The translations under genes and the position numbers were made by a program. DNA of 34,556 nt from Anaeromonas frigoriresistens (GTDB lineage: Bacteria > Bacillota > Clostridia > Tissierellales > SIT17): contig NZ_WSFT01000004.1 of the NCBI RefSeq assembly GCF_016820655.1, positions 1 through 34,556 of the forward strand, written 5' to 3'. Below the pieces are notes generated by a model, which was not told the DNA's origin, searched no databases, and saw only the letters and a program-made list of their open reading frames with translations. Positions 15,640 through 25,966 of this stretch are shown here, one piece after another. Each line of letters opens with the position of its first letter. Positions within the stretch are counted from its first letter, which is position 1.

Positions 15640-18090
15640 ATGGCTATGTTTGGAAGGTTTACAGAGAGGGCTCAAAAAGCAATAATTTTAGCTCAAGAAG
15701 AAGCTAAATCTCTAAAACATAATTATGTAGGAACTGAACATTTATTACTAGGGATTGTGAAAGAAGGCGAAGGGATAGCAGCAAATGTATTAAGTAAACT
15801 TGGAGCTGATACTAATAAAATAAAATCTGAGATAGAAAAAAGAGTAGGAAAGGGTAATGAAGAAACCGAGGTATTAGGTTTTACTCCAAGAACTAAAAAA
15901 GTATTTGAATTAAGTTTTTTAGAGGCAAGAAACCTTGGTCAAAACTATGTAGGAACTGAACATATACTTTTAGGATTATTAAAAGAAGGAGAAGGTGTAG
16001 CACCCAATTTACTTAAGTCAATGGGAATTGACCTAAGTAAGGTGAGAAATGAAGTTGTAAAAATGCTTGGAAGAAATGTTAATGGTGGAGTACAACAGAG
16101 TAGAGGAGCATACTCTCAAGAAACTAACCCACAGTCAAAAACTCCAACTTTAGATCAGTATGGAAGGGATTTAACAAATTATGCTAAGGATGGTAAGTTA
16201 GATCCTGTTATAGGTAGAAGCAAGGAGATAGAGAGAGTTATTCAAGTTTTAAGTAGAAGAACAAAAAACAACCCCGTGTTAATAGGAGAACCAGGAGTGG
16301 GTAAAACGGCTATTGCTGAAGGTTTAGCACAAGAAATCTTTGAAGGAAAAATACCTGAAATATTAAAAAATAAAAGAGTGGTTACTTTAGATTTAGCTTC
16401 CATGGTGGCGGGGGCCAAATATAGAGGAGAATTTGAAAATAGACTTAAGAAAATAATGGAGGAAATTAGACAATCTGGTGATGTAATCATATTTATTGAT
16501 GAGATGCATACTATAATAGGAGCTGGAGCCGCAGAAGGGGCAATAGATGCTTCTAACATATTAAAACCCGCATTAGCTAGGGGAGAACTTCAAGCAATAG
16601 GGGCTACAACTCTTGATGAATATAAGAAGCATATAGAGAAAGATGCAGCATTAGAAAGAAGATTCCAACCAATAGTAGTAGAGGCCCCTTCAGTTAAAGA
16701 TACAATAAAAATTCTAGAAGGATTAAGAGATAGATACGAAGCTCATCATAGAGTGAAGATTACTGATGAGGCATTAAAAGCTGCTGCAGAATTATCGGAT
16801 AGATATATTACAGATAGACATCTACCAGACAAAGCTATTGATTTAATAGATGAAGCTGCATCGAGAGTAAGAATTCAATCTATTACAGCTCCACCTGATC
16901 TTAAAAATATTGAAGAAAGACTAGAAGAATTATCTCAAGAAAAAGAAGAAGCAATTAGTACTCAAAATTATGAACATGCTGCTAAACTTAGAGATGAAGA
17001 AAAGAATTTAAAAAATGAATTAGATGAGAAAAAAGATAAATGGAACAAGGATAAACGAACAAAATCTAGTGAAGTAGGATATGAAGAAATAGCTCATGTT
17101 TTATCTACATGGACTGGAATTCCAGTAAAGAAAATGACTGTAGAAGAATCAGAGAGGTTATTAAAATTAGAAGATATTCTTCATAAAAGGGTAATAGGAC
17201 AAGAGCAAGCAATTAAGGCTGTATCTAATGCAGTTAGAAGGGCTAGAGTGGGTCTTAAGGATCCTAAGAAACCTATAGGTTCATTTATCTTTTTAGGACC
17301 TACTGGAGTAGGAAAAACAGAATTATCTAAAGCTTTAGCAGATTCATTGTTTGGTGATGAGGATGCAATGATAAGAATAGATATGTCAGAGTATATGGAA
17401 AAACATTCTGTATCTAGATTAGTTGGATCACCTCCAGGATATGTAGGATATGATGAAGGCGGTCAATTAACAGAGAAGGTTAGAAGGAAGCCATATTCAG
17501 TGATATTATTTGATGAAATAGAAAAGGCTCATCCTGATGTATTTAATATACTTCTTCAATTATTAGATGATGGTCGTCTTACTGATTCTAAGGGAAGAAT
17601 GGTGGATTTTAAAAATACAGTAGTTATAATGACATCAAATGTAGGTGCAAGTACCATCAAAAAACAAAAAGCTTTAGGATTTGCAGCACCTCAAGATGAA
17701 GAAAAAGCTGAATATGAAAAGATGAAAGATAATGTGATGGAAGAATTAAGAAGAAGTTTTAGACCGGAGTTTCTAAATAGAATAGATGAAGTTATTGTGT
17801 TCCATTCATTAAGTCAAGAACATATAAATGAGATAGTTGAATTAATGATGGAAGACTTAGAAAAGAGGTTAGGCAAACTTAATATTAATATCAAGGTTAG
17901 CGATAAAGCTAAAGAGTATATAGGAAAAACAGGCTTTGATCCTAAATATGGAGCTAGACCATTAGAGCGATCAATAAGAAAAATGATAGAAGATAAACTA
18001 TCAGAGGAAATATTAAAAGGAGAGCTTTCTAAGAATGATAATATAATGGTAGATTTAGAAGGCGAAGAATTAATTTTTAAAAAAGAATAG
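15640..18090 (+). CDS. clpC: AAA+ unfoldase ClpC
   Basis: ClpC is the hexameric ATPase that unfolds arginine-phosphorylated or adaptor-bound proteins and feeds them to ClpP. The 816 residues show the full plan. Two N-domain repeats (about 3-70 and 80-145) carry paired [10 protein letters not shown] / [10 protein letters not shown] motifs. The first AAA+ module has Walker A GEPGVGKT (216-223) and Walker B FIDE (285-288). A coiled-coil M-domain with a UVR motif (about 420-465) holds MecA/McsB contacts. The second AAA+ module has GPTGVGKT (553-560). The ClpP-docking loop LGF (679-681) shows that it partners ClpP and is not a ClpB disaggregase. clpP itself is not in the window. It closes the CtsR-controlled operon. 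Confidence 0.97.
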   Translation: MAMFGRFTERAQKAIILAQEEAKSLKHNYVGTEHLLLGIVKEGEGIAANVLSKLGADTNKIKSEIEKRVGKGNEETEVLGFTPRTKKVFELSFLEARNLGQNYVGTEHILLGLLKEGEGVAPNLLKSMGIDLSKVRNEVVKMLGRNVNGGVQQSRGAYSQETNPQSKTPTLDQYGRDLTNYAKDGKLDPVIGRSKEIERVIQVLSRRTKNNPVLIGEPGVGKTAIAEGLAQEIFEGKIPEILKNKRVVTLDLASMVAGAKYRGEFENRLKKIMEEIRQSGDVIIFIDEMHTIIGAGAAEGAIDASNILKPALARGELQAIGATTLDEYKKHIEKDAALERRFQPIVVEAPSVKDTIKILEGLRDRYEAHHRVKITDEALKAAAELSDRYITDRHLPDKAIDLIDEAASRVRIQSITAPPDLKNIEERLEELSQEKEEAISTQNYEHAAKLRDEEKNLKNELDEKKDKWNKDKRTKSSEVGYEEIAHVLSTWTGIPVKKMTVEESERLLKLEDILHKRVIGQEQAIKAVSNAVRRARVGLKDPKKPIGSFIFLGPTGVGKTELSKALADSLFGDEDAMIRIDMSEYMEKHSVSRLVGSPPGYVGYDEGGQLTEKVRRKPYSVILFDEIEKAHPDVFNILLQLLDDGRLTDSKGRMVDFKNTVVIMTSNVGASTIKKQKALGFAAPQDEEKAEYEKMKDNVMEELRRSFRPEFLNRIDEVIVFHSLSQEHINEIVELMMEDLEKRLGKLNINIKVSDKAKEYIGKTGFDPKYGARPLERSIRKMIEDKLSEEILKGELSKNDNIMVDLEGEELIFKKE

Positions 18091-18093
18091 GTG

Positions 18094-18133
18094 AATAGCG
18101 ATAAAACTTCTAGTTTTATCGCTATTTATTTTT
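18094..18133 (+). terminator. Terminator of the ctsR-clpC operon
   Basis: A perfect 15-bp stem (18094-18108 with 18112-18126) has a TCT loop and is followed by TATTTTTT. It begins three bases after the clpC stop. Confidence 0.88.
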
Positions 18134-18159
18134 GAAAATATGTTAAGATGTAATATAAA
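18132..18159 (+). promoter_or_regulatory. Probable radA promoter
   Basis: TTGAAA (18132-18137), a 16-base spacer and TATAAA (18154-18159). It overlaps the U-tract of the clpC terminator, so radA-disA would be an independent unit with a leader of about 90 bases. Confidence 0.5.
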
Positions 18160-18254
18160 TAAGAATAATATATTATTATGTCAATATTTAGATCAAAATA
18201 AGAATAAATGATAATAATAAATGGATATACTTAATAACTAGGGGGGGATTATCC

Positions 18255-19619
18255 TTGGCTAAAATAAAAAGCAAGTTTGTATGTCAAGAATGTGGATATG
18301 AAACACCTAAATGGATGGGAAGATGTCCTGGGTGTAATGAGTGGAATACATTAGTTGAAGAATTATATGATAAAAAAAGTAATGTTAAAATAATTCAAGA
18401 TGTATCAGCTACATATAAAAAGTTGAATGAAGTAAAAATTGATGAAGAAGAAAGGTCTACCACAGAAATAAATGAATTAGATAGAGTATTAGGCGGAGGA
18501 ATAGTTAAAGGCTCTCTTATCTTAGTAGGAGGAGATCCAGGAATAGGAAAATCCACATTGCTAATACAAGTTGCTAATAATTTATCAAATGCAGATAGAA
18601 AAGTTCTTTATGTGTCAGGAGAAGAATCATCTAAACAAATAAAAATACGAGCAGATAGACTAAATGTAAAAGGTGACGATTTATATATTATAGCTGAAAC
18701 TAATATGGCATTAATAGATAATGTTATAGATGATTTAAAACCAGATGTTCTAATAGTGGACTCTATACAAACTGTATATAGTCCTGATATAACATCAGCA
18801 CCAGGTAGTGTTAGTCAAGTAAGAGAGATAACATCTAAGCTAATGCATATGGCCAAGAGTAAGGATATGGCTACTTTTATCGTTGGACATGTTACAAAAC
18901 AAGGATCTATAGCTGGGCCAAGAGTATTAGAACATATGGTAGATACTGTACTATACTTTGAAGGAGAAAGACATCATACCTATAGGGTGCTTAGAGCAGT
19001 TAAGAATAGATTTGGATCTACAAATGAGATAGGTATTTTTGAAATGAAGGATAAAGGCCTTACTGAAGTAGAAAATCCTTCTGAAATGCTTCTTACTGGA
19101 AGACCATTAGATTCTGCCGGTACAATAGTGGTTCCTTCAGTGGAAGGTACTAGACCAATGTTAGTAGAGATTCAAGCATTAGTAAGTAGTACAGCATTTG
19201 GGATGCCAAGAAGGGTAGCTACTGGGATTGATTATAATAGAGTAGTTTTAATGTTAGCAGTGTTAGAGAAAAAAGCGGGTTTACAGCTTCAAAACATGGA
19301 TTGTTATATTAACATTACTGGAGGAATACAAATAAAAGAACCAGCTATGGATTTAGGAATAGTATGTGCAATCACTTCTAGTTTTAGAGATAGAGAGGTT
19401 GATACTGAAACAGTTGTTATGGGTGAAGTGGGACTTACTGGGGAATTAAGGGCGATTACCCTAGTAGAAAAAAGACTACTAGAGGCTTCAAAACTTGGAT
19501 TTAAAAAGGCCATTATTCCCAATTCAAATCTAAAAGGACTAGAAACCGAGAATATAGATATAGAAATCATAGCAGCTAAAAATATAAGTGAGGCCATTGA
19601 ATATGCTTTAGGAGGGTAA
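18255..19619 (+). CDS. radA: DNA repair ATPase RadA
   Basis: RadA is a RecA-like hexameric helicase that extends and processes recombination branches during homologous repair. It has an N-terminal C4 zinc finger (Cys10, 13, 24, 27). The RecA core has Walker A GGDPGIGKST (92-101), Walker B LIVDSIQ and the RadA-specific KNRFG motif (250-254). The C-terminal part (about 275-454) is a Lon-protease-like domain (TGGIQIKEPAMDLGIVCAI). The length of 454 residues is standard. It starts at TTG behind a run of G's. disA follows after four bases, a conserved radA-disA pairing in Firmicutes; in B. subtilis RadA regulates DisA activity. Confidence 0.96.
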   Translation: MAKIKSKFVCQECGYETPKWMGRCPGCNEWNTLVEELYDKKSNVKIIQDVSATYKKLNEVKIDEEERSTTEINELDRVLGGGIVKGSLILVGGDPGIGKSTLLIQVANNLSNADRKVLYVSGEESSKQIKIRADRLNVKGDDLYIIAETNMALIDNVIDDLKPDVLIVDSIQTVYSPDITSAPGSVSQVREITSKLMHMAKSKDMATFIVGHVTKQGSIAGPRVLEHMVDTVLYFEGERHHTYRVLRAVKNRFGSTNEIGIFEMKDKGLTEVENPSEMLLTGRPLDSAGTIVVPSVEGTRPMLVEIQALVSSTAFGMPRRVATGIDYNRVVLMLAVLEKKAGLQLQNMDCYINITGGIQIKEPAMDLGIVCAITSSFRDREVDTETVVMGEVGLTGELRAITLVEKRLLEASKLGFKKAIIPNSNLKGLETENIDIEIIAAKNISEAIEYALGG

Positions 19620-19623
19620 TTTT

Positions 19624-20700
19624 ATGTATCAGAACGCAGGAAAAGAGAATATATTTGAATCTATTAAAATGGTATCTCCAGGAACCAAATTAAGAGAGGC
19701 TTTAGAGAATATAGTAAGAGCTAAAACAGGAGCTTTAATTGTAATTGGAGATAGTGATGAGGTAATGGGAATTGTAGATGGGGGTTTTAATATTGACAGT
19801 GAATTTATACCCTCTTATTTATATGAATTGGCAAAAATGGATGGAGCAATTGTACTTAATCATAGTTGTTCAAAAATCCTTTATGCCAATGCTCAATTAG
19901 TACCTAACTTTGATATCATATCTAATGAAACTGGAATCAGACATAGAACAGCAGAAAGAGTAGCTAAACAGACTAAACAATTAGTTATATCAATATCTCA
20001 ACGTAGAAATATAATTACTCTTTATAAAGGAGATAATAAATACGTTATTAGAGAGGTAAGTGATATTTTAAATAAAGCTAATCAAGCTATACAAACTTTA
20101 GAAAAATATAAAGTAGTGCTAAATCAAACAATGACAAATCTAAGTGCATTAGAGTTTGAAGATTTAGTGACAGTATTTGATGTTACAAAGGTTCTTCAAC
20201 GAACAGAAATGGTTAGAAGGATAGTAGTGGAAATAGAGAAATACATATTGGAATTAGGAAATGAAGGAAGACTTATTAGTATGCAGTTAGAGGAACTTAC
20301 TAATAATGTAGAAGAAGATGGGCTATATGTAATAATGGATTATGAAAGAAGAGAAGAAGAATGTAGCTTTGAAGATGTAAGAAACGAAATAAAGGAATTA
20401 ACTTCTGAAGATTTACTAGAAGCTCAAAATATTGCCTATATATTAGGATATGATTATGATATAAATTCCTTAGAGCAGGGTATATGTCCTAGAGGGTATA
20501 GAATCTTAAATAGAATTCCTAGACTGCCTTCTAATGTTTTAGAGAACTTAATTTCTAATTTTGATACTTTTCAAGATATACTAAAAGCCAGCACTAAGGA
20601 TCTAGATGAAGTAGAGGGAATAGGAGAAATAAGAGCTAGAACTATAAAGGATGGCTTGAGAAGATTTCAAGAACAATCTTTGTTAGATAGACATATATAA
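19624..20700 (+). CDS. disA: DNA integrity scanning diadenylate cyclase DisA
   Basis: DisA makes c-di-AMP from two ATP and scans DNA, stopping at branched lesions so that sporulation is delayed when DNA is damaged. The N-terminal DAC domain (about 10-145) has the catalytic DGA (73-75) in KMDGAIVL and RHR (105-107) in GIRHRTAERVA. A central helical spine (about 150-290) leads to a C-terminal helix-hairpin-helix DNA-binding region (about 300-350, LDEVEGIGEIRARTIKDGLRRF). The length of 358 residues is normal. It is translationally close to radA. No terminator is visible between disA and carD. Confidence 0.96.
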   Translation: MYQNAGKENIFESIKMVSPGTKLREALENIVRAKTGALIVIGDSDEVMGIVDGGFNIDSEFIPSYLYELAKMDGAIVLNHSCSKILYANAQLVPNFDIISNETGIRHRTAERVAKQTKQLVISISQRRNIITLYKGDNKYVIREVSDILNKANQAIQTLEKYKVVLNQTMTNLSALEFEDLVTVFDVTKVLQRTEMVRRIVVEIEKYILELGNEGRLISMQLEELTNNVEEDGLYVIMDYERREEECSFEDVRNEIKELTSEDLLEAQNIAYILGYDYDINSLEQGICPRGYRILNRIPRLPSNVLENLISNFDTFQDILKASTKDLDEVEGIGEIRARTIKDGLRRFQEQSLLDRHI

Positions 20701-20744
20701 TGAAAATAACATGGAAGAAATCACACAACTAATATCGAATTTAG

Positions 20745-20810
20745 TTGACAATGTTTGAATACATATGGTAAAATATTAAATTTGACATCTCAGGTATAAT
20801 ATTGTATACT
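20745..20810 (+). promoter_or_regulatory. Tandem promoters of carD
   Basis: Two sigma-A promoters can be read. The first is TTGACA (20745-20750), 18 bases, TAAAAT (20769-20774). The second is TTGACA (20782-20787), 17 bases, TATACT (20805-20810). Both -35 elements are full consensus, so carD should be expressed independently of radA-disA. Confidence 0.7.
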
Positions 20811-20849
20811 ATCTTTATAAGCTTTTTTATAATACGGGAGGGTTTTGCG

Positions 20850-21326
20850 ATGTTTAATATTGGAGACAAAATTGTTTATCCTATGCATGGAGCGGGAATC
20901 ATTGAGGGGATAGAAGAAAAAGAAATACTAGGGGAAAAAAGAAAATATTATGTTATGAAAATGCCTATGGGAGAAATGAAGGTTATGGTTCCTATGGATA
21001 ATATAGAAGATATAGGTATAAGAGAAGTAATCAATTTAGATGAAGTAGAACAAGTTTTAGCTGTACTAGGTGATGATGAGACTAAGATGCCTCAAAATTG
21101 GAATAGAAGATATAGAGCTAATATGGACAAGATTAAGAGTGGAGATATTTATGAAATAGCTAATGTTGTAAGAAATCTTATTATTAGAGATAGGGAAAAA
21201 GGGCTTTCCACTGGAGAGAGAAAAATGCTAAACAATGCTAAACAAATGCTTATTAGTGAAATAGTATTGGCTAAAAATATAGATGAACACCAGGCAGAGG
21301 ATTTAATAGAAGATATAGTTAAGTAG
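20850..21326 (+). CDS. CarD family transcription factor
   Basis: CarD/CdnL proteins bind the RNA polymerase beta subunit and stabilise open promoter complexes, in some bacteria at rRNA promoters. The N-terminal RNA polymerase-interacting Tudor-like domain (about 1-60) reads FNIGDKIVYPMHGAGIIEGIEE...KYYVMKMP, typical of the family. The C-terminal helical domain (about 75-158) has the WNRRYRAN...GDIYEIANVVRNL...LSTGERKMLNNAKQML pattern. The start is ATG 20850, giving 158 residues, behind GGGAGGG (20836-20842). An upstream in-frame codon at 20802 would lie between promoter elements and is rejected. The gene sits between disA and the yacL-type gene, an addition compared with B. subtilis. Confidence 0.92.
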   Translation: MFNIGDKIVYPMHGAGIIEGIEEKEILGEKRKYYVMKMPMGEMKVMVPMDNIEDIGIREVINLDEVEQVLAVLGDDETKMPQNWNRRYRANMDKIKSGDIYEIANVVRNLIIRDREKGLSTGERKMLNNAKQMLISEIVLAKNIDEHQAEDLIEDIVK

Positions 21327-21350
21327 CGTCTATTATAGACGCTTTATTTT
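21325..21350 (+). terminator. Terminator after carD
   Basis: An 8-bp stem (21325-21332 with 21336-21343) with a TTA loop and a TTATTTTT tail. The 5' arm begins within the carD stop codon. Confidence 0.75.
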
Positions 21351-21515
21351 TAAATATACATGTAAAAATTTTTATGCTTATAGTTATTTTTAGTTTAAAT
21401 ATCATATTTTTTTGTAAATTATTAATCGCTTTATGCTTAAGATAGTCTAAGAGTGGTAAATAAGTTATATAAATTATGTTATTTGGACATAACTATAAGA
21501 TAGGAGGTGAAGTGT

Positions 21516-22619
21516 TTGGTAAATAAAATTGTGAGAGTTATTTTGACTCTATTAGGAGTTCTTTTAGGCTATGGGTTGGTAGTGACGCTTGAGAGCTTGG
21601 AACTTTTGAAATTTATCGAAGGAACAAATTATGAAAGCTTTAGTTATATTTTTATTAGTATTTTAATGGGAATTATAGTATTTATATTATCTCCAAGAAT
21701 CATGAAAATAGGTGACTTTATAGGATCTAGCGTGGAAGTTGAATTACAAAGAATACCAGGCTCAGACATAATATTAGGAGCAGTAGGGCTTATTGTAGGG
21801 CTAATAATAGCCTATTTAACAAGTCTACCTATATTTAATCTAGATATTCCTTATCTTACAGTTCCTGTTTCTGTGCTATTATATTTATTATTTGGATATC
21901 TTGGGATAAATGTAGCAACTAAGAAGAGAGAGGACTTTGCAGGACTTTTTAGTATTTTTAAAAGAAGTAATGTAAAGGATAAAACAATGACTTCTTCTAA
22001 GTCAAGAGTTAAACCAAAAGTACTTGATACTAGTGTAATAATCGATGGAAGAATTGCAGATATCTGTAAGACTGGTTTTGTAGAAGGTCCATTGGTTATC
22101 CCAGAGTTTGTATTAGAAGAACTAAGACATATAGCTGATTCTTCTGATTCCTTAAAAAGAAATAGAGGTAGAAGGGGATTAGACATACTAAATAAAATAC
22201 AAAAAGAACTAGATATAGAAGTGATGATATACGAAAAAGATTTTGAAGAAATTAATGAAGTAGATAGTAAATTATTAAAATTAGGGCAAGTCTTAGAAGG
22301 TATGGTTGTAACTAATGATTACAACTTAAATAAAGTTGCTGAGTTTCATGGAGTAGAAGTATTAAATATAAATGAGTTGGCTAATGCTGTTAAACCAGTA
22401 GTTCTTCCAGGAGAAGAAATGATCGTTCAAGTTATAAAAGATGGTAAGGAATCTGGTCAAGGTGTTGCTTATTTAGATGATGGAACTATGATAGTTGTAG
22501 ATAGTGGTCGCAAGCATATAGGAGAAACATTAAGTGTTATGGTTACTAGTGTGTTGCAGACTGCTGCAGGAAGGATGATATTTGCAAAGCCCAAATATAT
22601 GATTGATCGCGCGGGGTAA
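21516..22619 (+). CDS. Membrane-anchored PIN/TRAM domain protein (YacL family)
   Basis: Four hydrophobic segments lie in the first 125 residues: [51 protein letters not shown] and [16 protein letters not shown]. They are followed by a PIN nuclease domain (about 160-285) beginning [15 protein letters not shown], with the acidic metal ligands Asp and Glu ([17 protein letters not shown]). A C-terminal TRAM RNA-binding domain (about 300-360, [19 protein letters not shown]) completes it. The fold predicts a membrane-tethered RNA-cleaving enzyme; the target is not known. AGGAGG (21502-21507) overlaps the GTG at 21507, so translation most likely begins at the TTG at 21516 (367 residues). The location between radA-disA and ispD-ispF is conserved in Firmicutes. 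Confidence 0.9.
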   Translation: MVNKIVRVILTLLGVLLGYGLVVTLESLELLKFIEGTNYESFSYIFISILMGIIVFILSPRIMKIGDFIGSSVEVELQRIPGSDIILGAVGLIVGLIIAYLTSLPIFNLDIPYLTVPVSVLLYLLFGYLGINVATKKREDFAGLFSIFKRSNVKDKTMTSSKSRVKPKVLDTSVIIDGRIADICKTGFVEGPLVIPEFVLEELRHIADSSDSLKRNRGRRGLDILNKIQKELDIEVMIYEKDFEEINEVDSKLLKLGQVLEGMVVTNDYNLNKVAEFHGVEVLNINELANAVKPVVLPGEEMIVQVIKDGKESGQGVAYLDDGTMIVVDSGRKHIGETLSVMVTSVLQTAAGRMIFAKPKYMIDRAG

Positions 22620-22622
22620 ATC

Positions 22623-22656
22623 AAGTCTCTGACTAAAAGTCAGGGGCTTTTTTTAA
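22623..22656 (+). terminator. Terminator after the YacL-type gene
   Basis: A 12-bp stem with two G-U pairs (22623-22634 with 22638-22649) and an AAA loop, followed by a run of T's. It starts three bases after the stop. Confidence 0.87.
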
Positions 22657-22733
22657 TATTTAAAAAAGTCAGTTTCATATAATTATAAAAAATATAATTT
22701 TCTTTAAAATAGTATAGCGTATATATTATATTG

Positions 22734-22742
22734 TGTTATAAT
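22734..22742 (+). promoter_or_regulatory. Possible extended -10 promoter of pckA
   Basis: TGTTATAAT (22734-22742) is an extended -10 element with no recognisable -35 at the usual distance. It lies about 50 bases before the pckA start. Tentative. Confidence 0.4.
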
Positions 22743-22792
22743 ATATCAAGAATAATAAATAAATACATACTATTTTGAAGGGGGAACTTATT

Positions 22793-24385
22793 TTGTATAA
22801 CGTTAATAAGTTGATTGACTATCATATATTAAAATCTAATAAAGCATACTTTAATTTATCACAGGATGAATTAATAAATATTTCAGTAGCAAAAGGAGAA
22901 GGTGATTTAGCTAAGAATGGTGCATTAAGTATTAATACTGGAAAATACACTGGAAGATCTCCAAAGGATAGATTTATTGTAGATGAACCATTAGTACATG
23001 ACTATATTAATTGGAATAATACTAATCAGCCTACTTCTTCATACAAATTTGAAAGGTTATTTGATAAGGCTATAAACTATATAAATGATAAAGAGATATT
23101 CATATTTGAAGGTTATGTAGGTTCAGATTCTAACTATAGAATGCCCATTAGAGTAGTAAATGAATTTGCATATCAAAATCTATTTGCACAACAAATGTTT
23201 ATAAAACCTAAGGAAGAAGAAAGAGGAAGTATTAAACCTGAATTCACTGTTATAGCCTTACCAAATCTGATGAGTAATCCGAAGGTTGATGGTACAAATT
23301 CAGAGGCATTTGTTATAATAAGTTTTGAGAAAAAAATAGTTCTTATTGGAGGAACAAAATATAGTGGAGAAATAAAGAAATCTATATTTACTATAATGAA
23401 TTATTTATTACCTTTTAAAGATGTACTTCCTATGCACTGTTCAGCTAATGTAGGAGAGAATAATGATGTGGCTTTGTTTTTTGGATTATCAGGCACTGGA
23501 AAAACTACTTTATCAGCAGATGAAAACAGGAGATTAATAGGTGATGATGAGCATGGATGGACGGATAATGGTATTTTTAATTTTGAAGGAGGATGTTATG
23601 CAAAGTGTATAAATCTTTCCCATAAAAAGGAGCCTCAGATATTTAATGCTATAAAAAGAGGAGCTATATTAGAAAATGTTGTCATTGATAAAGACACTAA
23701 AGAACCAGATTATGATAACGATAAATATACAGAAAATACTCGAGCAGCTTTTCCAGTAGAGCATATTGAAGAAGCTATACTTGAGGGAGAAGGTGGAATA
23801 CCTAATACGATTATTTTCTTAACTGCTGATGCTACAGGAGTATTACCACCTATATCAAAGCTTACAAAAGAACAAGCTATGTATCATTTTATGTCAGGGT
23901 ATACTAGTAAACTTGCAGGGACTGAAAGAGGCATAGTAGAACCTAAAGCAACATTTTCATCTTGCTTTGGAGAACCTTTTATGCTTTTAAAGCCTCAGGT
24001 ATATGCAAAAATCCTAGGGGAAAAAATAGAAAAGTATAATACAAATGTATTTTTAGTAAATACAGGTTGGACCGGAGGAAGCTACGGAGAAGGAAATAGG
24101 ATGAAGCTTGAATATACAAGGGCAATGGTTAAAGCTGCATTAATTGGAGAACTAGATAATATAAAGTATATTAAGGATCCGATATTTAATTTATCTATAC
24201 CTACAGAGTGTAAAAATGTACCTAAGGATATTTTAGATCCCTCAAGTACATGGGGAAATACAGAGGAATATTTTCAAAAAGCCAGGGAATTAGCAAAAGC
24301 TTTTATTCAGAACTTTGAAAAATTCAGTACTGTTTCAGATGATATTAGAAACGTCAATCCAAAGATATTTTCTAAAGCTATATAG
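22793..24385 (+). CDS. pckA: Phosphoenolpyruvate carboxykinase (ATP)
   Basis: This enzyme interconverts oxaloacetate plus ATP with PEP, CO2 and ADP; in fermentative anaerobes it may run either way. Motifs of the ATP-dependent type are present: TGRSPKDRF near the N-terminus, the P-loop GLSGTGKTT (about 231-239, Lys237), the metal/substrate stretch [21 protein letters not shown], and [24 protein letters not shown] and [15 protein letters not shown] follow. The start is TTG 22793 (530 residues), seven bases after AAGGGGGA; the in-frame TTG at 22775 lies upstream of that ribosome site. It is a single-gene unit with its own terminator, inserted between two genes that are adjacent in B. subtilis. 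Confidence 0.95.
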   Translation: MYNVNKLIDYHILKSNKAYFNLSQDELINISVAKGEGDLAKNGALSINTGKYTGRSPKDRFIVDEPLVHDYINWNNTNQPTSSYKFERLFDKAINYINDKEIFIFEGYVGSDSNYRMPIRVVNEFAYQNLFAQQMFIKPKEEERGSIKPEFTVIALPNLMSNPKVDGTNSEAFVIISFEKKIVLIGGTKYSGEIKKSIFTIMNYLLPFKDVLPMHCSANVGENNDVALFFGLSGTGKTTLSADENRRLIGDDEHGWTDNGIFNFEGGCYAKCINLSHKKEPQIFNAIKRGAILENVVIDKDTKEPDYDNDKYTENTRAAFPVEHIEEAILEGEGGIPNTIIFLTADATGVLPPISKLTKEQAMYHFMSGYTSKLAGTERGIVEPKATFSSCFGEPFMLLKPQVYAKILGEKIEKYNTNVFLVNTGWTGGSYGEGNRMKLEYTRAMVKAALIGELDNIKYIKDPIFNLSIPTECKNVPKDILDPSSTWGNTEEYFQKARELAKAFIQNFEKFSTVSDDIRNVNPKIFSKAI

Positions 24386-24390
24386 TTATA

Positions 24391-24419
24391 AAAAAACTGC
24401 CTTGTAGGTAGTTTTTTTA
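24391..24419 (+). terminator. Terminator after pckA
   Basis: An 11-bp stem with one G-U pair (24391-24401 with 24407-24417), a TTGTA loop and a T7 run. It is only 32 bases upstream of the ispD start. Confidence 0.85.
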
Positions 24420-24450
24420 TCTTATGTTATAATTATATTGAGGTGAAAAG

Positions 24451-25146
24451 ATGTCTTATAATACAAAGAAAGTTTCGATAGTTATTCCAGCAGCTGGAAT
24501 GGGTAAGAGAATGAATAAGGATATTAATAAACAATATATTGAATTAAAAGGAAAGGCTATATTAGCCTGGACTATTGAACGATTTGATAATAATAAATAT
24601 GTTGATGAAATAATAATTGTTGCCAAGGAAGATGAAATAGATTTTTGTAAGGAAAATATTATAAAAAAGTATAAATTTAAAAAGGTTAAAGATGTTGTAG
24701 CTGGAGGAAATGAAAGAAGAGACTCTGTATTTAATGGATTGAAAAAAGTTAGTGAAAATACAGGTATAGTTCTAATACATGATGGAGCTAGACCATTTGT
24801 TACAGATGAAATAATAAATGATGCAATAAAGGAAGCACTACAAAATAATGCAATAGTTGTTGGAGTGCCTGTAAAGGACACAATAAAAAAGGTAAAAGAA
24901 GACAACACTATTGTAAGTACTCCTAATAGAAAAGGATTATGGGCAGTACAAACACCCCAAGGGTTTTCATATGAATTAATTTTAAATTGTTATAATAGAG
25001 GGATAGAAGAAGATATAGAGGTTACTGATGATAGTATGTTAGTAGAATATTATGGACATAGTGTAAAGATGATAATAGGAAGCTATAAAAATATAAAAAT
25101 AACTACTCCAGAAGATGTTATAATAGGAGAAGCTTTTATCAAATAG
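24451..25146 (+). CDS. ispD: 2-C-methyl-D-erythritol 4-phosphate cytidylyltransferase
   Basis: IspD couples MEP with CTP to form CDP-methylerythritol, the third step of the MEP isoprenoid route. The nucleotide-binding loop [10 protein letters not shown] (about 13-22), the [13 protein letters not shown] segment, HDGARPF (about 110-116), and WAVQTPQGF followed by [10 protein letters not shown] are the family landmarks with the CTP- and metal-binding residues intact. The 231 residues match the usual length. AGGTG precedes the ATG. ispF follows ten bases later, so the two form an operon. No fusion with ispF is present. Confidence 0.95.
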   Translation: MSYNTKKVSIVIPAAGMGKRMNKDINKQYIELKGKAILAWTIERFDNNKYVDEIIIVAKEDEIDFCKENIIKKYKFKKVKDVVAGGNERRDSVFNGLKKVSENTGIVLIHDGARPFVTDEIINDAIKEALQNNAIVVGVPVKDTIKKVKEDNTIVSTPNRKGLWAVQTPQGFSYELILNCYNRGIEEDIEVTDDSMLVEYYGHSVKMIIGSYKNIKITTPEDVIIGEAFIK

Positions 25147-25156
25147 AGGTGATGTA

Positions 25157-25630
25157 ATGAAAATTGGTATAGGGTATGATGTTCATAAATTAGTTGAAGA
25201 TAGAGACTTAATTATAGGTGGTGTAAAAATAGATTACTCCAAAGGATTATTAGGACATTCTGATGCTGATGTGTTAATTCATGCTATAATGGATAGTATA
25301 TTGGGTGCATTAGGTCTAGGAGATATTGGAAAACACTTCCCAGATACTAGTGAGGAATTTAAAGATATAGATAGTATGGATCTATTGAAGACTGTTTATA
25401 ATAATATGAATGATAGGAATTATTATATTGGTAATATAGATGCGGTTATAGTAGCTCAAAGGCCAAAGATGGCACCTTTCATTGAAAAGATGAGAGAAAG
25501 AATTGCAGGGGTTTTAAATACCTCTATTGAAAATATAAATATTAAAGCTACAACTACTGAAAAATTAGGATTTGAAGGTAGAGAAGAGGGAATATCTTCT
25601 CAAGCAGTATGTTTATTAATAAATAAATAA
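25157..25630 (+). CDS. ispF: 2-C-methyl-D-erythritol 2,4-cyclodiphosphate synthase
   Basis: IspF cyclises the CDP-ME 2-phosphate intermediate with loss of CMP. The trimeric enzyme's zinc ligands are visible: Asp8 and His10 in GYDVHKL, and His42 in [15 protein letters not shown]. The [12 protein letters not shown] motif and the C-terminal [21 protein letters not shown] stretch complete the active site. The length of 157 residues is standard. Together with ispD it shows the organism makes isoprenoids by the MEP route. Confidence 0.95.
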   Translation: MKIGIGYDVHKLVEDRDLIIGGVKIDYSKGLLGHSDADVLIHAIMDSILGALGLGDIGKHFPDTSEEFKDIDSMDLLKTVYNNMNDRNYYIGNIDAVIVAQRPKMAPFIEKMRERIAGVLNTSIENINIKATTTEKLGFEGREEGISSQAVCLLINK

Positions 25631-25644
25631 GATATAATAAATAC

Positions 25645-25668
25645 AGAAGTATTAGATATACTTTTTAT
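25645..25668 (+). terminator. Weak terminator after ispF
   Basis: A short AT-rich stem (25647-25652 with 25658-25663, extendable by a G-U and an A-T pair) leads into TTTTATT. Plausible but weak; it abuts the proS promoter. Confidence 0.4.
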
Positions 25669-25696
25669 TGACAATATAAATAAAGTTTAGTAATAT
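25668..25696 (+). promoter_or_regulatory. proS promoter
   Basis: TTGACA (25668-25673), 17 bases, TAATAT (25691-25696). Transcription would start near 25703, just before the T-box leader. Confidence 0.6.
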
Positions 25697-25702
25697 ATAT
25701 TA

Positions 25703-25922
25703 AAATTAAAGATTAAAATGCATTGATAGGAAATAGTAAATATTTATGAATTTAAGAGAGAAAATCCTTGGCTGTGAGATTTTTATTCCTCTGAATATTG
25801 AACCCGTCCTTGAGCTTAGACTTAACAGTCTACGGGTTGACCGTTATATGTGTAAGTGGGCCTTTTGGTCAACTAGGGTGGTACCGCGGAATAATCCGTC
25901 CCTTTTTAGGGGCGGTTTTTTT
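25703..25922 (+). promoter_or_regulatory. Proline-specific T-box leader of proS
   Basis: The leader senses uncharged tRNA-Pro and lets transcription pass the terminator only when charging is low. In stem I, AGGA (25728-25731) pairs with TCCT (25807-25810), and AATATT (25739-25744) pairs with AATATT (25794-25799). The specifier loop between them reads GAA-CCC-G, giving Pro codon CCC at 25803-25805. An AGAGAG bulge and TTGGCTG apical loop lie in the upper arm. The T-box motif AGGGTGGTACCGCG is at 25875-25888; its TGGT would pair with the ACCA end of tRNA-Pro. The terminator is CCGTCCC/GGGGCGG (25896-25902, 25909-25915) followed by T7. A short open frame here is fortuitous. Confidence 0.93.
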
Positions 25923-25966
25923 ATTGCAGGAAATTAATCTAATATAATTGAAAGGGAGTTTTAATT

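Noticed and set aside
20802-20849. N-terminal extension of the CarD protein
   Set aside because: It starts within the predicted promoter region, and the strong GGGAGGG site is spaced for the ATG at 20850.
25746-25937. Open frame of 63 codons upstream of proS
   Set aside because: It lies wholly inside the T-box leader, crosses its terminator hairpin, and has no ribosome site or protein resemblance.
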